Positions 1-5,804 of a stretch of DNA of 6,273 nucleotides are shown here, in pieces. The number at the start of each line of letters is the position of its first letter. Position 1 is the first letter of the stretch. The notes under the pieces were generated by a model. That model was given only the letters and a program-made list of their open reading frames with translations. It searched no databases and was not told the origin of the DNA. Where the stretch lies: assembly GCA_039807445.1 (NCBI GenBank), contig JBDHRG010000210.1, positions 1-6,273 on the forward strand, given 5' to 3'. The stretch is from JBDHRG01 sp039807445 (GTDB lineage: Bacteria > Pseudomonadota > Gammaproteobacteria > Competibacterales > Competibacteraceae). The position numbers were made by a program, and so were the translations under genes.

Positions 1-799
1 ACAGGCGGACGGTCCTGCCGTCCTCGGCGGGCGCGCCGCACACGGCGAACTCGGCGGTGTCGAACAGCGGTTTCACCGCGCGGAAGGCGAAGCGCGCGAT
101 CGTGGCCTCGGGGCGCGCGCGGTGCAGCGAGTCGATCAGCAGCGTCGCGATCAGCGGGCCGTGGACGATCAGGCCCGGGTAGCCCTCGACCTCGGTCACA
201 TAGCGGCGGTCGTAGTGGATGCGGTGACCGTTGAAGGTCAGCGCCGAGTAGCGGAACAGCAGCACCGGATCGGGGCGGATGACCCGCTCCCAGGCAGCGT
301 CGGCCGGCGCCGACTGGAGGGCGGGCTGCGGCGTATCGGGCGCCGGCGCCTCGCGGTAGACGATGTCGTGCTCTTCGCTCAGGGCGAGGCCGTGGGCGTC
401 GCCGAGCTCGTGCCGCACCGTCACGAACACCAGTTCGCCGCTGCGCCCGGACTTGTGCTCGACGCCGAGCACGCGCGATGTGCGCGTGACGGTGTCGCCG
501 ATGCGCAGCGGACGCTCGAAGGCGAAGCGCCCCCCGGCCCACATGCGCCGCGGCAGCGGCACCGGCGGCAGGAAGCCGCCGCGCTCGGCGTGGCCGTCCG
601 CCCCGACCTCGGACATCCGATGGATCGGCAGGAAGTGCAGCCAGTGCCACAACGGCGGCAGCGGCGCGCCGTCCGCGAACGGGGGATCCTCGCGATCCAG
701 CGTCGCCGCCAGGGCGTTCGCCGGGAACGCCGCCAGCCGCTCGCTCCGAGCCTCGGTCCTGCCGACCCACTGCTTCAGGTGCTCGATATCCACGCGCAT
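1..799 (-). CDS. HTD2-like / mesaconyl-C4-CoA hydratase-like dehydratase (MaoC hot-dog fold), C-terminus beyond window
   Basis: The frame read leftward from ATG 799-797 stays open to the window edge and gives 266 residues beginning MRVDIEHLKQWVG. Residues about 1-150 form the FAS1-like/MaoC N-terminal hot-dog, with the typical LWHWLHFLP (50-58), LPRRMWAGG (82-90) and a G-D-T-V-T-R stretch (101-106). Residues about 175-266 begin the catalytic hot-dog: YSALTFNGHRIHYD (184-197), holding the Asn/His hydratase motif with His195, then GYPGLIVHGPL (206-216). This pattern is that of HTD2 (3-hydroxyacyl-thioester dehydratase) and of mesaconyl-C4-CoA/3-methylfumaryl-CoA hydratases, which add or remove water at a CoA thioester. 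Full members have about 280-290 residues, so only a short tail is missing. The start is backed by GGAGAG at 809-804. The substrate is not determinable. It lies beyond the broken alcohol dehydrogenase and a 300-bp gap, so it may have its own promoter. Family call is firm, substrate is not. Confidence 0.88.
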   Translation of the reverse strand, partial: MRVDIEHLKQWVGRTEARSERLAAFPANALAATLDREDPPFADGAPLPPLWHWLHFLPIHRMSEVGADGHAERGGFLPPVPLPRRMWAGGRFAFERPLRIGDTVTRTSRVLGVEHKSGRSGELVFVTVRHELGDAHGLALSEEHDIVYREAPAPDTPQPALQSAPADAAWERVIRPDPVLLFRYSALTFNGHRIHYDRRYVTEVEGYPGLIVHGPLIATLLIDSLHRARPEATIARFAFRAVKPLFDTAEFAVCGAPAEDGRTVRL

Positions 800-1103
800 C
801 GCTCTCTCCGGGGTCCTGCCCCCACTGCGGTTGTGAAGCGCAGTTTGCCAAGCACGTGGTGTTCATTGAATTTGTGTTTTTCTAATCAGGCATTCCAATA
901 ATCAGAACGCATGACGCCTGCCACAACACATCGGACGCGATGCCTAGAGGCGCGGCCGGTAATCGGTAAACCGATATCGGGTACGCCACGCGAGCGTGGC
1001 GTGCTGCTTCATGCCAGCTACATCGGCTACGCCAGCGTGACCGGACGCCCGCGAGCGAGCGCCGCCGATCCCGAGGGCGCAGGCCGATGTGATGGCAGGC
1101 GGC
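800..1103. other. Gene-free stretch with small palindromes between hydratase and broken ADH
   Basis: No reading frame here on either strand looks like a known protein. I translated all three minus-strand frames from 1142 down to 840 looking for the lost C-terminal half of the alcohol dehydrogenase and did not find it. The stretch holds overlapping palindromes: 962-975 (atcggt-aa-accgat), 971-980 (ccgatatcgg) and a 9-bp stem with 2-base loop at 983-1002. The left part (836-905) is AT-rich and probably carries the promoter of the hydratase gene; the rest (about 905-1103) could be flank left over from a mobile element. A plus-strand frame at 911-1159 (82 codons) is open but runs into the inverted repeat and resembles nothing I know. 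Confidence 0.5.
870..898 (-). promoter_or_regulatory. Weak candidate promoter for the HTD2-like gene
   Basis: The block 841-900 holds only 23 G/C in 60 bases, far below the surrounding GC level, and lies just upstream of the hydratase gene. Read on the minus strand it offers TTGGAA (898-893), a 17-base spacer and ACAAAT (875-870). The -35 resembles TTGACA in four of six positions, the -10 resembles TATAAT in only three. It would give a leader of about 65 bases. The AT-rich drop is seen directly; the box assignment is a guess. A CACGTG palindrome at 854-859 lies between it and the gene and might be an operator, or chance. Confidence 0.25.
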
Positions 1104-1865
1104 TCAGGGATACGGTTCGAGTGCAGCCTGGCTCAGAACACTTAGAGCCCCTGTTATGAACCTCCCGCGAGCGGTGTGAACAATCGCGGGAGGTTCATAA
1201 CGGGCTCTAGCCGCCCCGACCATCAATGCGGCCAAGAGCGAATTGAAGCCCACGCCCCCCAGCCCGATCACCGCCACGCTGGCCCCGGGGTGCACTCTGG
1301 CCGAGTTCACGACCGCACCCGCCCCCATCAGCACCGCACAACCGAGCAGTGCCGCGCTCTCGAAGGGGATGTCCTGCCGAATCTTCACCAGCGACAGGCG
1401 CGACACCACGGCGTACTCGGCGAAGGCCGAAACCCCGACGTGGTGATGGATCGGCTCCCCGCCCGCGGAAAGCCTTCCTCCACCGCCGAGCAGTTCGCCC
1501 TTGCGGTTCGCGGCGTTGCCCGGAATGCACAGCGCCGGGCGTTCCTGCACGCAGAACTCGCAGGTGCCGCAACTGGGCACGAAAATCATCACCACGTGGT
1601 CACCGGGAGCCAGATCGCTCACGCCGTCGCCCACTTCGCGCACGATGCCCGCCGCCTCGTGGCCGATGACCATAGGCGTCGGGCGCGGCCGGTCGCCGTT
1701 GATCACCGAGAGGTCCGAATGGCACAGCCCCGCGGCCTTGATCTGCACCAGCACCTCGCCTTGCCGGGGTGGAGCGAGATCCACCTCCTCGATCCGCAGG
1801 GGTCGACTCTCGCGATAGGGTCGGGGCAGACCGGCCTCCCGCAGAACAGCAGCCTCGATCTTCAT
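1104..1865 (-). pseudogene. Zinc-dependent medium-chain alcohol dehydrogenase, truncated at an inverted repeat
   Basis: Starting at ATG 1865 the frame gives 253 residues, against about 370 for the family (class III/benzyl-alcohol-dehydrogenase-like zinc ADHs). Residues 1-219 are normal MDR sequence: catalytic-zinc ligands Cys48 (GLCHSD), His69-Glu70 (GHE) and Cys176 (LLGC); structural-zinc cysteines 99, 102, 105 and 113; and the start of the NAD domain with GLGGVG (201-206). At codon 219 (1211-1209) it enters the inverted repeat and adds 34 unrelated residues before TGA at 1106-1104. The rest of the Rossmann fold and the C-terminal catalytic-domain segment are lost, so NAD binding and activity are very unlikely. 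It is the last gene of the transporter/dehydrogenase cluster, 186 bp after the SDR. The intact ancestor would have interconverted an alcohol and an aldehyde, feeding the ALDH upstream. A sequencing or assembly fault at the hairpin is the main alternative. Confidence 0.85.
1143..1209. repeat. TA-flanked 26-bp inverted repeat; MITE-like or joined IS ends
   Basis: The left arm (1143-1170) and right arm (1184-1209) are exact reverse complements over 26 pairs, apart from two extra bases (c1151, t1152) in the left arm. A 13-base loop (1171-1183) separates them. Each outer end is TA followed inward by GAGCCC, so a unit of about 63 bp (1145-1207) would be bounded by TA, the target duplication made by IS630/Tc1-like elements and by the IS427 group of the IS5 family. 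No transposase gene is present, so this would be a non-autonomous element or two IS ends brought together. There is no T-run after the stem on either strand, which argues against a rho-independent terminator. The repeat itself is certain; its origin is inference. Confidence 0.8.
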
Positions 1866-1873
1866 CGGTTCGT

Positions 1874-1877
1874 CTCC
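1874..1877 (-). promoter_or_regulatory. Ribosome binding site that sets the ADH start
   Basis: GGAG on the minus strand lies 8 bases before ATG 1865, and the protein from that ATG begins MKIEAAVLREAG, as zinc ADHs usually do. The frame is open further upstream to an ATG at 2012, but those 49 codons run through hairpins and resemble no ADH leader, so 1865 is the better start. Confidence 0.6.
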
Positions 1878-1878
1878 G

Positions 1879-1907
1879 ACGGGGGTGCGGCCATGCCGCA
1901 CCCCCGT
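1879..1907. repeat. 12-bp GC-rich hairpin just upstream of ADH
   Basis: The arms 1879-1890 and 1896-1907 are perfect reverse complements (12 pairs, nearly all G-C) around a 5-base loop. It ends two bases from the ADH Shine-Dalgarno. On the minus strand no T-run follows the stem, so it is a poor intrinsic terminator; an RNA-stabilising or translation-damping intercistronic hairpin is as likely. The structure is seen directly, the role is inference. Confidence 0.65.
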
Positions 1908-1928
1908 TTCAGCGGTGAGCCGGGGCCA

Positions 1929-2012
1929 GCCGACGATTCCTGTCGGCACCCGACTCACTAAGGATGGAGATTCAGCGCATGCGCTCGTGACGCACGCCGC
2001 TCTGCACGTCAC
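1929..2012. repeat. Cluster of short inverted repeats between SDR and ADH
   Basis: Three further dyads share the SDR-ADH gap: a 6-bp stem with 7-base loop at 1929-1947 (gccgac/gtcggc), a perfect 12-base palindrome agcgcatgcgct at 1974-1985, and 6-bp arms gtgacg 1987-1992 with cgtcac 2007-2012. With the hairpin at 1879-1907 they make this 186-bp gap much longer and more structured than the other gaps in the cluster. One of them could be an operator or an RNA-processing site; no known motif is matched. Confidence 0.4.
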
Positions 2013-2051
2013 AAAGGCCGCCGCCGGAGCCGCACGGTGGCCGCGGCCGGA

Positions 2052-2801
2052 TCAGACCGTACGGCCGCCGTCGACCGGGAACTCGACGCCGGTGATGAAC
2101 TCCGCCTCGTCGGAGGCCAGGTACACCGCCGCATGCGCGACGTCGGAGCCGCGAGCAAAGCGCCCCAGCGGAATCGTCGCGAGGAAGCGTGCACGGTTCT
2201 CCGGCGTGTCCGGCACGCCCATGAAGGCTTCGAGCAGGCCCGTCTCGCCCAGCACCGGGCAGATGGCGTTGACGCGGATCCCGTCCGGCCCGAGCTCGAC
2301 CGCCAGCGACTTGGACAGCATGTTCACCGCGCCCTTGGAGCCGTTGTACCAGGTCAGCCCGGGGCGCGGGCGGATGCCCGCCACCGAACCGACGTTGAGG
2401 ATCACGCCACGCTTCTGCCGGCGCATGAGCGGTACCACGGCCATCGTCATGTGGTAGATCGACTTGACGTTCACCGCGTAGACACGGTCGAAGGTCGCCT
2501 CGTCGACCTCGAGCAGCGGCTGGTTGCGGTGCGTGGTGCCAGCGTTGTTGACAACGATGTCCAGCGTGCCGAAGCGCTCGACGGTCGCGGCCACCAGCTT
2601 GTCGATGTCGGCGCGCTGCGTGACGTCGCAGCGCATCGCCAGCGTGTTCTCGCCCAGCGAGGCCGCCACCTCGCGCGCGTCGGCCTCGTTGCGGTCCGCC
2701 AGCACCACCCTGGCGCCTTCCGCGGCGTAGCGCCGCGCGATCTCGGCGCCGAAGCCGCTGGCTGCACCGGTGACGATCGCCACACGATTCTCCAGTCTCA
2801 T
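2052..2801 (-). CDS. Classical short-chain dehydrogenase/reductase (SDR)
   Basis: The protein has 249 residues, the standard length for classical SDRs. It shows the cofactor motif TGAASGFG (11-18), Asp36 at the end of the second strand (favouring NAD(H) over NADP(H)), CDV at 58-60, NNAG (85-88), and the catalytic tetrad Asn111, Ser139, Tyr152 and Lys156 in a YNGSK context. The end FITGVEFPVDGGRTV is the typical SDR C-terminus. It is a cytoplasmic oxidoreductase for an alcohol/ketone or 3-hydroxyacyl pair; homologues are often named 3-oxoacyl-ACP reductase or glucose 1-dehydrogenase, names that do not fix the substrate. It starts at ATG 2801 behind AAGGAGAG (2815-2808), 34 bp after the aldehyde dehydrogenase stop, so it is probably co-transcribed. 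In this context it likely oxidises a hydroxyl intermediate of the compound taken up by the transporter. Confidence 0.93.
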   Translation of the reverse strand: MRLENRVAIVTGAASGFGAEIARRYAAEGARVVLADRNEADAREVAASLGENTLAMRCDVTQRADIDKLVAATVERFGTLDIVVNNAGTTHRNQPLLEVDEATFDRVYAVNVKSIYHMTMAVVPLMRRQKRGVILNVGSVAGIRPRPGLTWYNGSKGAVNMLSKSLAVELGPDGIRVNAICPVLGETGLLEAFMGVPDTPENRARFLATIPLGRFARGSDVAHAAVYLASDEAEFITGVEFPVDGGRTV

Positions 2802-2835
2802 GAACGTCTCTCCTTACTTTGCCGACTTCACTGAT

Positions 2836-4272
2836 TCATTCGCCGTGGAACTGCACGACCGTCTTCGGTACGCTGACCTCCTCGAGCGCCAACAGGCCCT
2901 TCTCGCGACCGTGGCCGCTCTTCTTGACGCCTCCGAAGGGCAGCTCGACGCCGCCGCCCGCGCCGAAGCAGTTGATCAGCACCTGGCCGCACTGCAGGCG
3001 CTTCGCCAGCCGCAGCTGCCGGGCGCCGTCGCGGGTCCAGACACCCGCCATCAGCCCGAACTCGGTGCCGTTGGCCAGCCGCACTGCATCCTCCTCGTCG
3101 CGGAACGGGATCGCCGCCAGCACGGGGCCGAACACCTCCTCGAGCGCGAGGCGGTGTTCGCGCGGCACCGGTCCGAACACCGTCGGCGGAACGAAATAAC
3201 CCCCGCCCGGCAGTCCTTCGGCCAGCCGCCCTTGCGCGAGGATCGGCACCCCGGTTTGCCGGGCCTGGTCGATGAAGCCGCTGACGCGCGCATGCTGCGT
3301 GCGGTTGATCAGCGGACCGCAGTTCAGGTCCATCGCCGGCGTGCCCACCCGCAGTTCGGCGAAGCGCTTGGCGACCAGACCGACGAACTCGTCGTAGACC
3401 GACTCCTGCACCAGCAGACGGCTGCCGGCGGAGCAGGTCTGGCCGGCGTTGTTGATGATGCCCATGACCACTGCCGGCAGTGCCAGCTCGAAGTCGGCGT
3501 CGGCGAACACGAGCTGGGGCGACTTGCCGCCGAGCTCGAGCGCGCATTTGACGTGGTTCTCGGCGGCGGCCTTCTGTACCAGGGTGCCGACCTCGGGCGA
3601 GCCAGTGAACGACAGGTAGTTGACGTCCGGATGCGCCGTCAGCGCCGCGCCGGCCTCTTCGCCGGAACCGGTGACGATGTTGATCGCGCCAGCCGGCAGG
3701 CCCGCCTCGCTGGCGATCTCGGCGAGCCGCAAGGGCGTCAGGCAGGCGTCTTCCGAGGGCTTGAGCACGGTCGCGTTGCCCATCGCCAGCGCCGGCGCCA
3801 GCGTGCGTCCGAACATCTGCGCCGGATAGTTCCAGGGCAGGATGTGGCCGGTGACGCCGCAGGGCTCGCGCAGCAGCATCACGTGGTAGCCGTTGCGGTA
3901 GGGGATCACCTCGCCGTGCACCTTGTCGGCGGCGCTGCCGAAGAACTCGAAGTAGCGCGCCACCGTGCGGATATCGGTGCGCGCCTGGCTCATCGGTTTG
4001 CCGGTATCGCGCGCCTCGAGCGCCGCCAGCTCCTCGGCCCGCCCGAGGATCAGCTCCGCCATGCGCAGCATGATGCGACCGCGCTCGAGCGCATCGAGCC
4101 GCCCCCACTCGCCGTCCAGCGCCTTGCGCGCCGCGCGCACCGCGCGATCCACGTCGGCGCGGCTGCCCCGGGCGAGATGATCGAACACATCACCGGTGCT
4201 AGGATCGATGACCGGAATCGGATCGCCACCCTCGGCGTCGACCCACTGACCGTCGATGAACAGCTTTTGCAT
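2836..4272 (-). CDS. NAD(P)-dependent aldehyde dehydrogenase
   Basis: The 478-residue protein matches the usual 475-500 residues of the ALDH superfamily. The catalytic parts are all present: Asn148 in PWNYP (oxyanion hole), Lys171 in LKPSE (cofactor), FTGSPEVG (222-229, cofactor loop), general base Glu246 in LELGGKSP, nucleophile Cys280 in NAGQTCSAG, and Glu379 in LEEVFGPV. The end carries FGGVKKSGHGREKG (446-459). It oxidises an aldehyde to the acid in the cytoplasm. The ELGGKSP/GQTC pattern indicates a classical hydrolytic ALDH, not a CoA-acylating one. ATG 4272 is preceded by AGAGGAG (4287-4281) at 8 bases, and it begins 24 bp after livF, which makes it the first enzyme gene of the cluster. 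Substrate is unknown; a product of the neighbouring SDR or of the formerly intact ADH is the natural guess. Confidence 0.95.
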   Translation of the reverse strand: MQKLFIDGQWVDAEGGDPIPVIDPSTGDVFDHLARGSRADVDRAVRAARKALDGEWGRLDALERGRIMLRMAELILGRAEELAALEARDTGKPMSQARTDIRTVARYFEFFGSAADKVHGEVIPYRNGYHVMLLREPCGVTGHILPWNYPAQMFGRTLAPALAMGNATVLKPSEDACLTPLRLAEIASEAGLPAGAINIVTGSGEEAGAALTAHPDVNYLSFTGSPEVGTLVQKAAAENHVKCALELGGKSPQLVFADADFELALPAVVMGIINNAGQTCSAGSRLLVQESVYDEFVGLVAKRFAELRVGTPAMDLNCGPLINRTQHARVSGFIDQARQTGVPILAQGRLAEGLPGGGYFVPPTVFGPVPREHRLALEEVFGPVLAAIPFRDEEDAVRLANGTEFGLMAGVWTRDGARQLRLAKRLQCGQVLINCFGAGGGVELPFGGVKKSGHGREKGLLALEEVSVPKTVVQFHGE

Positions 4273-4296
4273 CTCGGTTTCTCCTCTGTTGAAGCG

Positions 4297-5058
4297 TCAC
4301 GTCGCCGGAACGGCTCCGTCTTTTAGAAACGCCCCCTTGCAGGGCGGGATTGCAGAAAACCTGCGTTCGGACAGCCCGGCGCTCACGGCGACGGGCGTGT
4401 CGGTATCGACCGTCAGCGCCCCGCGCTCGAGCGTCAGCGTCTTGGTCGGGACATCCTTGAGCAGGCTGCGGTTGGATTCGGTGATGACGACGCAGAGGTC
4501 GGGACGCGCCGTGTGCAACCGGTGCAGCGCTTCGGTGTATTGCAGCGCCAGCACCGGTGCCAGTCCCTGGAAGGGTTCGTCGAGCATCACCAGGCGGGTG
4601 CCCACCATCAGCGCGCGAGCCAGCGCCGCCATCTTGCCCTGGCCACCCGAGAGCGCCGTGCCCGGACGGTCGAGCATCGGCCCAAGCTCGGGGACGATCG
4701 TCAGCACCTCGGCCAGGCGCTCGTCGATTTCCCGGCTTGACATGCGCAGCATCCCGCACGGAAAGCGCAGGTTCTCCGCCACGCTGAAGCCGGGGAACAT
4801 GACGCGGTCCTCGGGCGCGTAGCCGATACCCAGGCGCGTGCGCCGGTGCGCCGAAACCTGGGAGAGGTCCTGGCCGTCGAACAGCACGCGGCCTGCGGCG
4901 AGCGGCACAAAACCCATCACCAGCCGCAGCAGCGTGGTCTTGCCGGCGCCGTTGCGCCCCACGATCGCCACGGTCTCGCCGTGCGTGAGCTGCGTCGCGA
5001 TCCCGCGCAGCACCGACACGCCGGCGATGCTCGCGGACACCTTGTCGAACACCAGCAT
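4297..5058 (-). CDS. livF: LivF-type ABC transporter ATP-binding protein
   Basis: A 253-residue ABC ATPase of the branched-chain amino acid (HAAT) class. Motifs in order: Walker A GRNGAGKT (34-41), the LivF-style Q-loop region GIGYAPEDRVMFPGFSVAENL (78-97 core), signature LSGGQ (136-140), Walker B RLVMLDE (155-161) followed by PFQGLAP. At the switch position, where LivF proteins usually read VEQN, this one reads TESN (193-196). It should pair with the LivG-type ATPase to power uptake of an amino acid, aromatic acid or similar carboxylate across the inner membrane. The ATG is one base after the livG stop (TGAcATG) with GGAGG inside the end of livG, which points to coupled translation. The last 20 or so residues go beyond the usual 233-240 and overlie a GC-rich inverted repeat; a late extension is likely. 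The symbol denotes family, not proven leucine transport. Confidence 0.92.
   Translation of the reverse strand: MLVFDKVSASIAGVSVLRGIATQLTHGETVAIVGRNGAGKTTLLRLVMGFVPLAAGRVLFDGQDLSQVSAHRRTRLGIGYAPEDRVMFPGFSVAENLRFPCGMLRMSSREIDERLAEVLTIVPELGPMLDRPGTALSGGQGKMAALARALMVGTRLVMLDEPFQGLAPVLALQYTEALHRLHTARPDLCVVITESNRSLLKDVPTKTLTLERGALTVDTDTPVAVSAGLSERRFSAIPPCKGAFLKDGAVPAT
4327..4350. repeat. Short GC-rich inverted repeat within the LivF tail
   Basis: CGCCC and GGGCG arms surround a 7-base centre (about 4330-4346), with a short T-run following on the minus strand (tttcta). It sits inside the unusual C-terminal extension of LivF. It could be a weak attenuator between transporter and enzyme genes, or a repeat that entered the gene end. 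Weak evidence: the stem is only five pairs. Confidence 0.25.
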
Positions 5059-5059
5059 G

Positions 5060-5803
5060 TCAGCCTCCGATCACGTGTTGGATGACCTTGGGGTCGTTGA
5101 GGACCTGCTCGGACGACCCGTCGACAGCGATGCGCCCGGCGATCCAGGCCGCCAGGCGCGTCGCGTAGCGCCGCACGATGTCGATGTCGTGCTCGACGAA
5201 GATGCTGGTGATCCGGCGCTGCGCGAGCGCCTGCATCACGGTCGCCATCAGCGCGTGCTTCTCGTCGGTGGAGACACCGCTGGTGGGCTCGTCCATGATC
5301 AGCAGCCGCGGCTTCAGCACCAGCGCCATCGCCACGTCGAGCAGCTTGCGCTGGCCTTCCGGCAAGGACGCGGCCCGGTCATCGGCGCGCTCGGCCAGCT
5401 GCACCAGCTCGAGCGTCGCGTCGACCTCGTCGGCGTCCACCACCCGCTCGACCGGCAGCAGCGGGTGCGAGCGGCGCAGCGCGGCGGAAGCCGCGATCAA
5501 CAGGCATTCGCGCACGCTGTGTTCGTCGAAGATCTGCGGGATCTGGAACGAGCGGGCCACGCCCCGGCGGGTGATCCGCCGCGGTGACCAGCCGGTGATC
5601 TCCTCGCCGTCGAAGAACACCTGGCCGCCGTGGGGTCGAATGTAGCCGGTGCACATATTGATGAAGGTCGTCTTGCCGGCGCCGTTCTGGCCGACCACGG
5701 CCAGGCATTCGCCTTCGACGAGCTCGAAGTCGATGTTGTCCGCGGCGACGACGCCACCGAAGGCGAGACGCAGCCCGACGGTCTTCAGCAGGGGGGTCGC
5801 CAT
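5060..5803 (-). CDS. livG: LivG-type ABC transporter ATP-binding protein
   Basis: A 247-residue ABC ATPase close to the usual LivG length of about 250. It shows Walker A GQNGAGKT (38-45), Q-loop Gln87 in RSFQIP, the LivG-style signature LPEGQRKLLDVAMAL (147-161; LPEGQ in place of LSGGQ is normal for this family), Walker B RLLIMDE (166-172), SGVS D-loop region, and switch His205 in VEHD. The RRGVARSFQIPQIFDEHSV segment (79-97) is typical of LivG. Together with LivF it forms the motor of a HAAT-class importer whose permease LivM is encoded just upstream. The ATG is separated by one base from the livM stop (again TGAcATG) with GGGGAGGG as Shine-Dalgarno. The true substrate may be an aromatic or alicyclic acid, since the enzymes downstream are catabolic dehydrogenases. 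Confidence 0.94.
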   Translation of the reverse strand: MATPLLKTVGLRLAFGGVVAADNIDFELVEGECLAVVGQNGAGKTTFINMCTGYIRPHGGQVFFDGEEITGWSPRRITRRGVARSFQIPQIFDEHSVRECLLIAASAALRRSHPLLPVERVVDADEVDATLELVQLAERADDRAASLPEGQRKLLDVAMALVLKPRLLIMDEPTSGVSTDEKHALMATVMQALAQRRITSIFVEHDIDIVRRYATRLAAWIAGRIAVDGSSEQVLNDPKVIQHVIGG

Positions 5804-5804
5804 G

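Noticed and set aside
832..852. Sigma-54 promoter (TGGCA...GC) before the hydratase gene
   Set aside because: The GG to GC spacing on the minus strand is 6 or 8 bases instead of the required 10.
122..901. Plus-strand open frame of 259 codons
   Set aside because: Mirror of the HTD2-like gene; composition is typical of a shadow frame and the true coding strand shows clear family motifs.
911..1159. Possible 82-residue plus-strand gene
   Set aside because: No recognisable motif, no convincing ribosome site, and its end lies in the inverted repeat; kept only as a remark on the gene-free stretch.
1143..1209. Rho-independent terminator
   Set aside because: The stem is far longer than normal, its ends are TA-GAGCCC, no T-run follows on either strand, and the ADH frame reads through it.
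1866..2012. N-terminal extension of the ADH to an ATG at 2012
   Set aside because: The added 49 residues run through hairpins, resemble no ADH leader, and the ATG at 1865 has a Shine-Dalgarno and the normal family N-terminus.
2770..4326. Plus-strand open frame of 518 codons opposite the ALDH gene
   Set aside because: It is antisense to a fully conserved aldehyde dehydrogenase, is rich in Arg, His, Gln and Ala as GC-rich mirror frames are, and shows no domain.
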